This document shows positions 16,943 through 25,322 of a stretch of DNA of 64,000 bases, in pieces. The stretch is from Streptomyces sp. NBC_01217 (lineage in GTDB: Bacteria > Actinomycetota > Actinomycetes > Streptomycetales > Streptomycetaceae): assembly GCF_035994185.1 (NCBI RefSeq), contig NZ_CP108538.1, forward strand, positions 6,947,501 to 7,011,500. Direction: 5' to 3'. Both the position numbers and the translations under genes were made by a program. The notes under the pieces were generated by a model, which made no database searches, was not told where the DNA came from, and saw nothing but the letters and a program-made list of their open reading frames with translations. Position 1 is the stretch's first letter. Each line of letters opens with the position of its first letter.

Positions 16943-17493
16943 CGACGCGCGGCCCCGACCCCTTCGTGCCTCTCATCCGCAGTCACCCCGGCTACATCCT
17001 GGATTCCTCCGATGCCGACGTGGACGTCCGCGAGTTCGAGCGGCTCGCGCTGCGTGGACAGAGGGCCCTCGCACAGGACCTGTCCCGGTGGGAGCAGGCG
17101 TGCAACGGGGCGGGGCCGGTGCAGGCAGAGCTACGCCCCGGCCACCGGGCGGGAGGCAGGATCCGACGGCGCCGGGGAGATCCGGTGCGCGAGGCCGGCC
17201 CGCAGCGGCCCGTAACCGAGGGCGAACTGCAGATACTGGGGCACCGCGAGCCGGGAGTCCCGGCAGGCAGCCCTGACCGGCCCGGGTCGTGGCCCCCGCG
17301 CCGTCACGATCCGCACCGAGGCATCGGCCAGCTCCTGGAAGGCCTGGCCACCGGATCGGGAGGTGGAGTGCGCCCTGGACCACCGGCTGAGCGATCTCGA
17401 AAGATGAACCGGGGCGAGTTCGGACCGGTTTCGAGACCGTCGTGGAGAATGCCGTGGAGAATAATGAGGCGGACCGGCCGTGAAGGGGAGAGC
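16943..17493. other. Gap with a SARP (BTAD) regulator relic
   Basis: From about 16976 to 17090 the plus strand reads SHPGYILDSSDADVDVREFE then RLALRGQRALAQ. This is the linker between the DNA-binding and BTAD domains of SARP activators (compare PAGYxLxxxxxxVDxxxFExL). No DNA-binding domain precedes it and the frame degenerates afterwards, so it is a pseudogene fragment. From 17100 to 17490 I see no recognisable gene; GAAGGGGAG at 17482-17490 is the ribosome binding site of the next gene. Confidence 0.5.
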
Positions 17494-18168
17494 GTGATCG
17501 AGAAAATACTGCCGTCCCGGATGGCCGTGGAAGAGGCGTTCTCCGATCCGCCCGGCGCCGTGCTCTTCCCCGCCGAGGAGGAACTGATCCGTGGTGCCGT
17601 AGAGACACGGCGCAGGGAATTCACCACCGCACGCCACTGTGCACGCCGCGCGCTCGGCTCGCTCGGCATAGCCCCCGCCCCCATTCTCAAGGGCAGACGC
17701 GGCGCCCCGATCTGGCCACCGCAGACGGTCGGGAGCATGACCCATTGCACGGGCTACCGCGCCGTCGCGGTCGCCCACCGGGCGGACGTCCTCACCGTCG
17801 GCATCGACGCCGAACCACACGCGCCGCTGCCGGACGACGTGCACGAGACGATCGCCCTCGCGACGGAGCAGCGGCGCGAGCGAGAACTGCGCAGGGAGCA
17901 CCCGGGGATCCACTGGGACCGGCTGCTGTTCAGCGCGAAGGAGAGCGTCTACAAGGCGTGGTTTCCGCTCACCCAACGCTGGCTCGGCTTCGAAGAGGCC
18001 GACATCGTGCTCCACTCGAACGGAACCTTCACCGCCGGGCTGCTGCCCTCCGCCACGGAGGCCGCCCTGGCCGCCGGGTCAGCAGCACCCCCTTCGGCTT
18101 TCAACGGCCGCTGGCTGGTCGCGGACGGTCTCGTGGTGACCGCGATCGCCGTCGAGAACACACCGTGA
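17494..18168 (+). CDS. 4'-phosphopantetheinyl transferase (EntD/PcpS type)
   Basis: The 224-residue product is an Sfp/EntD-type transferase that moves phosphopantetheine from CoA to a carrier protein serine. Motifs in order are GRRGAPIWPPQTVGSMTHC, VGIDAEPHAPL with the metal-binding Asp, and LLFSAKESVYKAW with the WxxKEA-like helix (here FSAKESVYKAW, as in EntD). GTG at 17494 has a strong GGGGAG site. It is the last gene of the accessory locus, although no carrier protein, PKS or NRPS is encoded here; the target may be elsewhere in the genome. Confidence 0.88.
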   Translation: MIEKILPSRMAVEEAFSDPPGAVLFPAEEELIRGAVETRRREFTTARHCARRALGSLGIAPAPILKGRRGAPIWPPQTVGSMTHCTGYRAVAVAHRADVLTVGIDAEPHAPLPDDVHETIALATEQRRERELRREHPGIHWDRLLFSAKESVYKAWFPLTQRWLGFEEADIVLHSNGTFTAGLLPSATEAALAAGSAAPPSAFNGRWLVADGLVVTAIAVENTP

Positions 18169-18274
18169 CCGAACGCCTGGCCGAAGGCGCATTCGGAGGT
18201 CGCGGCCGGTGAAGTCAGGCGCAGGGCGTGGTGGTCGCTGGCCTCGTACAGGTTCGTCGGCCATACTGCCCGCC

Positions 18275-18826
18275 GTGGAGCAGCGCATAGATCCGAAGAC
18301 TCAGCCCGGGTACGCCGCGGGGACAGACCCGGCGTACATCCCTGGTCTCACGGCCCCCGTCGCCGTCGGAAAGACGGACGCGAGCCGGGAGCAGACAGAG
18401 CAGGAACTGACAGATCAGGAACTGACAGGCAAGGGACAGACAGAGGAGCGGGCGTCCGGCGCCGTTGCGGAGTCCGTGACCGAAAGTGCGGCAGCCGACG
18501 GGGAGGTTGCCGCCGAGGCGGCCGCCGACGACAAGGAGGCAGCGGACGGCCCCGTATTCGAGGTGAGCGACCGCCGTGGCTCGATCACCGCGGACCGCGA
18601 CGGCGTCCGGTTCCGGCTCGACGACCAGGAAGCCGACTTCCACTGGGACGAGATCGGCGCGGTCGAGGTGAAGACCCCCCGATTCGGCCGACGGTTCACC
18701 GTCACGGTCCATATGTCGACCCGTCGATGGTTCAACGCCGAGGTCGAGGCACCGGCCAGGAGCAACCTCAAGCAGTGGGCGGAAGAACTCGACGCGGTCC
18801 TGGACGTCTACTTCGAGGAGTCCTGA
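18275..18826 (+). CDS. Conserved hypothetical protein with PH-like C-terminal domain
   Basis: The first ~90 residues are an acidic, low-complexity linker rich in Glu, Ala and Thr (for example TEQELTDQELTGKGQTEE). The last ~85 residues form an alternating strand pattern FEVSDRRGSITADRDGVRFRL then DDQEADFHWDEIGAV, ending in a long helix KQWAEELDAVLDVYFEES, consistent with a PH-like or DUF-type domain. GTG at 18275 is preferred because a TACT-type -10 (18262-18267) sits eight bases upstream, giving a leaderless transcript; ATG at 18209 is an alternative. The function is unknown. Confidence 0.6.
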   Translation: MEQRIDPKTQPGYAAGTDPAYIPGLTAPVAVGKTDASREQTEQELTDQELTGKGQTEERASGAVAESVTESAAADGEVAAEAAADDKEAADGPVFEVSDRRGSITADRDGVRFRLDDQEADFHWDEIGAVEVKTPRFGRRFTVTVHMSTRRWFNAEVEAPARSNLKQWAEELDAVLDVYFEES

Positions 18827-18989
18827 CCTCGACGGCGTCGTCCGGGGAGGCTGGGCCGGCGGCCGAAACGACCGTCGGCCCCCTCGCGACCGCAGACCTC
18901 GTCCTGGTCGGCGGGGCCTCAGTCATCCCGGCCTCTCCCGGATCATCCCCGACTGTCCCCGCCCTGGAGAGGCGTGCCCCGGTTGACCC

Positions 18990-20349
18990 CTACCAGCCAT
19001 TGCCGAACCGGGCCATCGGTTCAATGAGTTCACGCTCCTCATAGGTCAGGTGCGAGACAAGAGCGTCGGCGAGCAGATCTATCGCCGAGCGCAGCTCCCC
19101 GGCGTCGGCGTCTCGCCCGGCCTCGCCCCCGGCCCAAGCTCCGCTGCTGCCCGTGACTCGGGCGACCAGTGCTCGGTCGATGCGCTCGATGACGCCGTGA
19201 ATGGCGTGGTGTTCCTCGATCAACCGGTCCAGCACCGGGCCCAGCCCCGGTTCGGAGCGCCTCAGATACGGGAAGAGACCCAGATCCTCCCGCTCATGAT
19301 GCGCTGTCGCCAGCTGACAGTACGAGGCGCAGTAGGCACCCAGCCCCCATGAGTTCTGCCGCAGGCTCAGCTCCTGCTGATCGTGGGCGGCGACAAGATT
19401 GCGTGCCGGTTCCTGCTGCTGCCGCGTGTAGCGCCGCTCCGGGGGCGCTGGAGGCCCGACAGGCCGGGTGGACCTGTCCCACAGCCGCGCTGCGCCGTGG
19501 GGCGTCGCGGGGGCCGGGGAGGGGCGGATGAGGAGCGGCCCGGCGTCGCCCACCGTTCCTCCGGCGCCGTTCGCGGGCAGCAGGAAGATGCTCGTGCCGT
19601 GCTCCAGAGCGAGGTCCGCCAACTGCTCGGCCCAACTTCCCGGCCGCCCCCTGGGAAAGCTGCCGGGGGACAGGTTGTAGAGACGGCGTACGGCTGCGGG
19701 AGAGCGGCCCTCCTCCTCCGCAGCCTCGTCCACAATCCGGTGGCCCGCCGCCAGCTGACCCGGCGGAACATGCGGCACACTCGGCAGCCATCCGTCCCCG
19801 ATGTGCCCGATCAGCCGCAGCATGCGCGGCCCCACCTCACCGATCCAGACGGCGATGTCATGCGCCCGGACGGGCCCCGGGGCCGCGCCGTACAGGCCGT
19901 AGTGCTTGCCGTCCAGCCGGGCCTCGGGGCCGGGGCGCCACAGAGCCCGCTGGACGTCGATCGCCTCGCGGGTCGCTCCTACCGCCTCGGCGGGGGTGTG
20001 CCTGGGCCCGCCCTCGGCGCCGATGAGGTCCCAGTACGCCCCCGCACCCAGGCCGATCTCGACCCGCCCGCCACTGAGCAGGTCCAGGCTCGCGGCACTG
20101 CGGGCCAGCGCGGCGGGCGGACGCAGCGGCAGATTGGCGACGTTCGGGAACACCCGGATCCGAGTGGTGGCGGCGGCAATGACCGTGAGTGTCGTCCAGG
20201 AGATCCGGCCGATACGGATGATCGGGCACGCTCACCAGATCGAGTCCGCCCCGCTCGGCTGCGACCGCCAGCTCGACGACCTCGTGCGGCCGGGCGGCCG
20301 AAGGCGTCAGGATGGCTCCGAAGAGCAGGTCATGTCCGTAGTCCGTCAT
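18990..20349 (-). pseudogene. Luciferase-like monooxygenase fused to hemerythrin domain, frameshifted
   Basis: The minus strand starts at 20349 with MTDYGHDLLFGAILTPSA and VPDHPYRPDLL, a luciferase-like (LLM) oxidoreductase start. At about 20195 the frame breaks; the next frame continues RVFPNVANLPLRPPAALARS, RVEIGLGAGAYW and ends with a hemerythrin domain: LVAAHDQQ, AHHEREDLGLFPYL, IEEHHAIHGVIERID and LTYEERELIEPM carry the His/Glu metal ligands. The family normally reads LDTWTxL at the break, and the surrounding CCTGGA suggests loss of eight bases between short direct repeats. As written the gene cannot give the full fusion; a sequencing error is possible. Confidence 0.75.
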
Positions 20350-20366
20350 GGGAGATGCTCCTCGGC

Positions 20367-21845
20367 TCAGCCGGTGGTCGAGTCGCCTCGCGCCCGGCCG
20401 GTGCTCGGCCCACGGAGTTCGACTGCGGGTACGACTGCGGGGGCCGGCGATGTGGACCTGCGCAGAGTGCCGGGGCCGGCGAGCGCGGCCACGGCGGCCA
20501 CACCCAGCGCGATCGCGGACATGGTGAACGCCGTCGTGTAGCCGGACTCCGCGGGAACCCGGGTGCCGGTGATCACGTGGGACGCCACGACGGTGGCCGC
20601 TATCTGGGCTCCGAGCGAACCGCCGATGGTCCGCATGATCGTGTTGATACCGGTTGCCTCTCCCATCTGCCGAGGGTCGACAGCACTCACCACAAGGTTG
20701 GCGAGCGCGGCGAAAGCAAAGCCGACACCGATCCCCAGGACTGCGGACCCGACGTACATCGTCCATTCCGTGTCATGTGCCACGGCGTAGACGACAAAGC
20801 CCGCCAGGCCGATCAGGCACGCCAGCACGAGCGGCAGCTTCCAGCCGAGGGCCGCACCGAGCCGCCCCGCCACCGGGCTGGCGATCAGCATCGTCACCGC
20901 CATGGGGACCATGAACAGGCCCGACTCGGTGACGGACGCGTCGAATCCGTACCCCGCCTTCGAGGGCGTCTGGGCCAGCAACGGAACCAGGGTGAACGCG
21001 CCGTACATACCGAAGCCGATGATCAGGGCCGCGACATGCGAGGTGGCGACCGCAGGGCGGCGCAACAGCTCCATGTCGATCAGTGGTTCACGGACACGGC
21101 CTTCCATGACGACGAAGACGCCGAGAAGAACCACCGCCGCCGTGAACAGTCCGATCACGCCTGCCGAGCCCCAACCCCAGGACTTTCCCTGGCTGATGGT
21201 CAGCAGCAGCGCGACGATGCCATCGGTGAGCAGGATCACGCCCGGCCAGTCGATCCGGCCGGGGGAGCGTGAGGGTGACTCCTCGATGAACACCGCCACG
21301 GCGGCGATGCCCACCAGGATCACGACCAGCCCGAGCCAGAACACCCAGTGCCAGCTGAGCGTGTCGATGATCGGGCCGGGGATTACGAGTCCGACACCGA
21401 ATCCGATCCCGAAGGTGGAGCTGATCATCCCGATCGCGACCGGCACCCGCTCACGCGGGAACTGGTCCCGCACGATGCCGAAGGCGAGCGGGAAGGCGGC
21501 GGAGCCCACGCCCTGCACCGCACGGGACGCGATCAGCATGCCCATCGAGGTGGACAGGGCGGCGAGCAGCGTCCCGATGGCGAACACCACCAGGCTGGCA
21601 ATCAGAACTCTGCGTCTGCCGAACATGTCGCCGACCCGGCCGAGCAGCGCGGTGGCCACGGAAGCGGTCGGCAAGAAGGCGCTCAGCACCCACGAGGTGG
21701 TCGTCGTGGAGGTGCGGAACTCCTGCTGGAGGTCGGGCAGCGCCGGCACGACCATCGTCTGCATGAGAGAGAAGGACAGCACTGCGATCAGCAGAGCCGC
21801 GAAGGGTGCCGCGGAGGAGCGCGGCCTCGCCGGATTTAATGTCAT
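20367..21845 (-). CDS. MFS drug transporter, DHA2 (14-TM) type
   Basis: The 492-residue product has the DHA2 pattern: MQTMVVPALPDLQQEF at TM1 (motif D1), WVLSAFLPTASVATALLGRV, motif A GDMFGRRRVLIAS, the motif C region STFGIGFGVGLVIPGPII, and about 14 hydrophobic segments. It should expel hydrophobic compounds using the proton gradient. The start is uncertain: ATG at 21845 gives MTLNPAR with a TTA codon at position 3; ATGs at 21863-21872 add nine residues. A MarR-type gene is divergent, 63 bases away, and probably represses it. If 21845 is right, translation depends on the rare leucyl tRNA BldA. Confidence 0.85.
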   Translation of the reverse strand: MTLNPARPRSSAAPFAALLIAVLSFSLMQTMVVPALPDLQQEFRTSTTTTSWVLSAFLPTASVATALLGRVGDMFGRRRVLIASLVVFAIGTLLAALSTSMGMLIASRAVQGVGSAAFPLAFGIVRDQFPRERVPVAIGMISSTFGIGFGVGLVIPGPIIDTLSWHWVFWLGLVVILVGIAAVAVFIEESPSRSPGRIDWPGVILLTDGIVALLLTISQGKSWGWGSAGVIGLFTAAVVLLGVFVVMEGRVREPLIDMELLRRPAVATSHVAALIIGFGMYGAFTLVPLLAQTPSKAGYGFDASVTESGLFMVPMAVTMLIASPVAGRLGAALGWKLPLVLACLIGLAGFVVYAVAHDTEWTMYVGSAVLGIGVGFAFAALANLVVSAVDPRQMGEATGINTIMRTIGGSLGAQIAATVVASHVITGTRVPAESGYTTAFTMSAIALGVAAVAALAGPGTLRRSTSPAPAVVPAVELRGPSTGRARGDSTTG

Positions 21846-21907
21846 GAGGGAATCGTTACACATCGACATCATTACGTCCAGGGTGAAAAAATCGCTATGC
21901 TGGCTCC

Positions 21908-22465
21908 ATGAACGAAGCCGAGAAATGTGGCTCCAACGGCCCCGGCGGCTCCAACGGTCCTGACGGATCCAGCGGGCCCGACGTGTCCGGCGAGCCCGCC
22001 GACGGCGAGGCATTGCGCCCGCCGAGCCTGCTCGCCCTCCCCACCTATCTGGTGAGCCATGTCGCGCGGATCGGTCACGACGCGCTGGTCTCCGGTATCG
22101 CAGAACACGGCCTGCGGCTTCCGCACTTTGCCGCGCTCACCGCGCTCGCCGACTTCGGCCCGCTGCCCCAGCACGAACTGGCCGACCGGCTCGGTCTGAA
22201 CCGCAGTCATCTCGTCGGCTATCTCGATGCCGTCGAGAAGCGAGGCCTGGTGCGCCGCGACCGCGACCCGGCCGACCGTCGCAGGCAGGTCGTCGCGCTC
22301 ACGCCGGAGGGGGAGCGGCTCCAGCGGATACTTCAGGAAGTCGCCGAGCGCTCGCAGGAGACATTTCTCGCCGACCTGTCCACGGCCGAACGGGCTGTGC
22401 TGGCCGCGCTGTTGCGTAGAGTGCTGGTCTCCGACGACCGAGCAGGCGCCGCGTCGCACGCCTGA
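21908..22465 (+). CDS. MarR-family transcriptional regulator
   Basis: The 185-residue protein begins with a Gly/Ser/Pro-rich disordered arm of about 40 residues, then the MarR core: LPHFAALTALADFGPLPQHE, ELADRLGLNRSHLVGYLDAVE (recognition helix), and the wing RDRDPADRRRQVVALTPEG. MarR repressors commonly control a divergent efflux pump, as arranged here. A TATGCT -10-like sequence 8-13 bases before the ATG suggests a nearly leaderless transcript. The inducing ligand is unknown. Confidence 0.9.
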   Translation: MNEAEKCGSNGPGGSNGPDGSSGPDVSGEPADGEALRPPSLLALPTYLVSHVARIGHDALVSGIAEHGLRLPHFAALTALADFGPLPQHELADRLGLNRSHLVGYLDAVEKRGLVRRDRDPADRRRQVVALTPEGERLQRILQEVAERSQETFLADLSTAERAVLAALLRRVLVSDDRAGAASHA

Positions 22466-22542
22466 GGCCGCGGGCATGGCGAGAAGCCCCTCGCGAACGC
22501 CCGGGTGAAGGGGATCGTGAGGGGCTTCGTGAGGGGTTTCGG

Positions 22543-23427
22543 TCAGGCCTTCGCGAGCACCACGGAGCGGGTCAGGTGGCGCGGGCTGTCCGGGTCCAGA
22601 CCGCGGGCGGCGGCGCGGGCGATCGCCAGGCGCTGCACGCGTACCAGATCGGCCAGCGGGTCCAGGCCGCTCTCCACCCAGCGGGCGCCGGTCGCGAGCA
22701 CCTGCTCCGCAAGGCCCTCGGGAGCGGTGCCGAACATCCAGGTCGCGGTGCCGGTGGTGGCGATGCTGATGGGACCGTGGCGGTACTCCATCGCGGGGTA
22801 CGCCTCCGTCCAGGACAGCGACGCCTCCTTCATCTTGAGCGCGGCCTCGTTGGCGAGGCCCGCCGTCCAGCCACGGCCCAGGAAGGTGAACTGGGTGCAG
22901 TCCAGGAGGCCTTCGGGCAGCGGCTCGGCCAGTGCGGTCTGCGCGTCACGGACCACGTCATCGGTGTGCAGACCGAGGTGGGCGCGGAGCAGTGTGAGCA
23001 GGGTCGTGGCGAACCGGGTCTGCACGACGGACTGCTCGTCGGCGAAGTCGAGCACGACGACCTCGTCGGCGGACGTCATGACCGGGGTGTCCGGGTCGGC
23101 GGTGATGGCCACGGTGCGGGTGACGCCACGGAGCCGGTTGAGCAGTTCGAGCACCTCTGTCGTGGTCCCCGAGCGAGTGAGGGCGACGACCCGGTCGTAA
23201 CTGCGGCCGAAGGGGAACTCCGAAGCGGCGAAGGCGTCGGACTCGCCCTGCCCCGACCCCTCGCGGAGCGCGGCGTATGCCTGAGCCATGTAGAAGGAGG
23301 TGCCGCAGCCGACGACCGCGATGCGCTCACCGGTCGCGGGCAGAGCGGCCGTCTGGGTCCGGGCCAGCTCGGCAGCGCGGCGCCAGCACTCCGGCTGACT
23401 CGCTGTCTCGATCTCGACAAATGACAC
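22543..23427 (-). CDS. agaS: SIS-domain sugar-phosphate isomerase/deaminase (AgaS-like)
   Basis: The 294-residue protein contains two SIS domains. The first has VVGCGTSFYMAQAYAALRE and ALTRSGTTTEVLELLNRL; the second contains FTFLGRGWTAGLANEAALKMKEA, and AMEYRHGPIS is the GlmS-like catalytic region without the glutaminase half. AgaS-type proteins convert amino-sugar phosphates. GTG at 23427 has GGAG eight bases upstream. A DeoR repressor gene is divergent, so it likely senses the sugar phosphate this enzyme handles. The substrate, galactosamine- or glucosamine-like, is an inference. Confidence 0.8.
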   Translation of the reverse strand: MSFVEIETASQPECWRRAAELARTQTAALPATGERIAVVGCGTSFYMAQAYAALREGSGQGESDAFAASEFPFGRSYDRVVALTRSGTTTEVLELLNRLRGVTRTVAITADPDTPVMTSADEVVVLDFADEQSVVQTRFATTLLTLLRAHLGLHTDDVVRDAQTALAEPLPEGLLDCTQFTFLGRGWTAGLANEAALKMKEASLSWTEAYPAMEYRHGPISIATTGTATWMFGTAPEGLAEQVLATGARWVESGLDPLADLVRVQRLAIARAAARGLDPDSPRHLTRSVVLAKA

Positions 23428-23451
23428 GGTTGCACTCCGTACTCGTAGTGG

Positions 23452-23489
23452 ATGCTCGTTTACGCACGTTATATGGGCAGTACGAGCAT
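23452..23489. promoter_or_regulatory. Inverted repeat between agaS and deoR genes, candidate operator
   Basis: ATGCTCGT (23452-23459) and ACGAGCAT (23482-23489) form a perfect 8-bp inverted repeat spaced by 22 bases, in the divergent promoter zone. An AT-rich TTATATGG between them could be part of a -10. The spacing suits a DeoR-type oligomer binding both sides of a promoter. Confidence 0.45.
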
Positions 23490-23610
23490 TATCAAGCATT
23501 CTTCTTGCAGGAACTTGACTGGACGGAGCCTTGTGCGACCCTTGCGCGTGTCCGGTGACCGTACCCAAGGGGATGGGTGTCCGAAGCCCGGGTTCATAAG
23601 GAGAGTTCTC

Positions 23611-24411
23611 TTGTCCAGGGATGCCCGGTGGAACGCGCTGCTGGAGCTTGTAGGTAAGAACGGCCGGGTGGAGGTCGAGAACGCCGCCGCGACGCTGGAC
23701 GTCTCGGCCGCGACCATCCGTCGCGACCTGGACCAGCTCGCGGAGCAGCAGCTGCTCACGCGTACCCGCGGGGGTGCGGTCGCGCACGGCGTCAGTTACG
23801 AACTGGCTCTGCGCTACAAGACCGGCCGGCACGCCCCGGAGAAGCAGGCCATCGGCCGCGCCGTCTCCGAACTGGTGGCGGTCGGCGAAGTGGTGGGGCT
23901 GACCGGCGGCACGACACTGACCGAGGTGGCCCGATCGCTGGCGGTGCGCCCCGACGTCGTCGGCGACACTGCGGCGGGTATGGGCGGTCAGCCGACCCTG
24001 ACCGTGGTCACCAACGCCCTCAACATCGCCAACGAGCTGGTCATCCGGCCGCAGATCAAGATCGTGGTGACCGGCGGAGTGGCCAGGCCGCAGTCGTACG
24101 AGCTGACGGGCCCGCTGGCCAGCGGGGTACTGGGCGAGATCACGCTGGACGTCGCCGTGCTGGGCGTCAACGCGATCGACATCGAGCGCGGAGCGTACGT
24201 ACATCACGAGGGTGAGGCGAGCATCAACCGACTGCTTGCCGAGCAGGCCCAACGGGTGGTCGTGGCGGCCGATTCCTCGAAGATCGGAAAGCGGGCCTTC
24301 GCCCGGGTCTGCGATCTCGGACAGATCGACTTCCTGGTCACCGACAAGGGGATCACACCGGAGGCGACCGCCCGCTTCACGGAGGCCGGCGTCACCGTCA
24401 TCGCCGTCTGA
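23611..24411 (+). CDS. DeoR-family transcriptional repressor
   Basis: The 266-residue product has the DeoR N-terminal helix-turn-helix (GRVEVENAAATLDVSAATIR followed by RDLDQLAEQQLLTRTRGGAV) and the C-terminal DeoRC sugar-phosphate sensor with VGLTGGTTLTEVARSL, VVTNALNIANEL and AADSSKIGKRAFARV. The start is TTG at 23611 with AAGGAG upstream. An upstream in-frame GTG or ATG would add residues unlike the family. Its divergent position relative to the AgaS-like isomerase indicates local control by a sugar phosphate. Confidence 0.88.
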   Translation: MSRDARWNALLELVGKNGRVEVENAAATLDVSAATIRRDLDQLAEQQLLTRTRGGAVAHGVSYELALRYKTGRHAPEKQAIGRAVSELVAVGEVVGLTGGTTLTEVARSLAVRPDVVGDTAAGMGGQPTLTVVTNALNIANELVIRPQIKIVVTGGVARPQSYELTGPLASGVLGEITLDVAVLGVNAIDIERGAYVHHEGEASINRLLAEQAQRVVVAADSSKIGKRAFARVCDLGQIDFLVTDKGITPEATARFTEAGVTVIAV

Positions 24412-24534
24412 GGCTGCCGTCCGATGCCGCAGTCCGGCATTGCTGCCCGAACACCGGGCACCCGCCGCTTCGCGCGCGGGTGCCCGCGGGCGATGTTCGC
24501 TAGGCGCACGCAGGAATCTTATCTATGTCAAACC

Positions 24535-24562
24535 TTGCTCATTATGCCTGTCTAATGAGCAA
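24535..24562. promoter_or_regulatory. Perfect 10-bp inverted repeat, candidate operator
   Basis: TTGCTCATTA and TAATGAGCAA flank an 8-base centre. The half-site shares TGCTC[G/A]TT with the repeat between agaS and the DeoR gene. TTATCTATG just upstream could be a -10 region. The downstream coding sequence is decayed, so this may be an orphan operator. Confidence 0.4.
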
Positions 24563-25011
24563 CTCCCGTCATCTGGGTGCGCCTTGTGGACCATGTGACT
24601 GTCCCCGCGCCGAGTGCGAGGCCCTGACTGTGCCAGTATGCGGTCCTGACCGGCGCCACCCGTACGGGCGGTCAGAAGGGACTGGCCTGCCGACCGGACC
24701 CGCACCACCGGCCTGCTGCTCCAGAAGGCTGCCTACGGCATCGATGTCCCGCACTGGCTGGCCGACGGCTACACCCGCCGCGTCAACGCGCTCGGCGACA
24801 CCGCCACCTTGTCTACGGCGACCTGCCGCGCCGCGAGTCGGACACCCTGCGCCTCGCGAACCGGCTGCGCGAATTCGACTGGCCGCCGATTGCCCGGAAC
24901 ACCGGTCCCAGCAGTTACCGCGCCGAGGCCGACATCACCTACCGGTTACCGGAGGCCGACGGCTCGCACGGCGGCGGGGCACGCGGATCCGGCGTGAGCC
25001 GTGTCGGCGGC

Positions 25012-25049
25012 CCTCCGGTGACAGCGTTGTCCGACACCGTCACCGGAGG
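25012..25049. terminator. 11-bp perfect stem-loop
   Basis: CCTCCGGTGAC (25012-25022) pairs with GTCACCGGAGG (25039-25049) across a 16-base loop. It lies about 270 bases before the MBL gene and may end the transcript of the decayed upstream gene. Confidence 0.45.
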
Positions 25050-25322
25050 CTTTGGTACAGCTGTTTTCAGCCATGCTCAGTGGGTAGTCGGCCCCTTCCG
25101 GTTTGGTGGCCGCTCGATCGGTATCCGCCGCGATGCGTGACACCGTCGGGTGAATTGGGGGCGATCATCCTGAAGATGCCGTATGGGGGCGCAGGGGCCC
25201 GGTCTCGCAGGGTCACCGAGCCGCCACCACCCAAGAGCGCGAGCGTCGATTTTGCGCCAACGGAACCATAGGGTGGCTGAGTTCGAACGCATGGCCGGAT
25301 CGCGGTCGGCATAATCGCGTCC

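Larger units (their letters stand above)
24412..25322. other. Decayed region with an unrecognised coding relic
   Basis: No intact gene is visible. A perfect inverted repeat lies at 24535-24562 and a hairpin at 25012-25049. Between them, a plus-strand frame from 24683 reads RTRTTGLLLQKAAYGIDVPHW then breaks at about 24809 (one base missing) and continues VYGDLPRRESDTLRLANRLR and TGPSSYRAEADITYRLP, open to 25140. The text looks coding but I do not recognise its family. After 25140 nothing coding-like is seen up to the MBL gene. Confidence 0.35.

Noticed and set aside
16943..17493. Functional SARP activator of the accessory locus
   Set aside because: Only ~40 residues of the BTAD linker region remain, without a DNA-binding domain.
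10323..18168. NRPS or PKS cluster, suggested by the phosphopantetheinyl transferase
   Set aside because: No adenylation, condensation, ketosynthase or carrier-protein domain is present in the window.
25012..25049. Attachment site of an integrated element
   Set aside because: No tRNA, integrase or second copy is visible; a terminator explains the hairpin better.
24525..25271. Plus-strand 248-codon open frame in the region after deoR
   Set aside because: The text is Arg/Pro/Ser-rich noise in a frame different from the coding-like relic.
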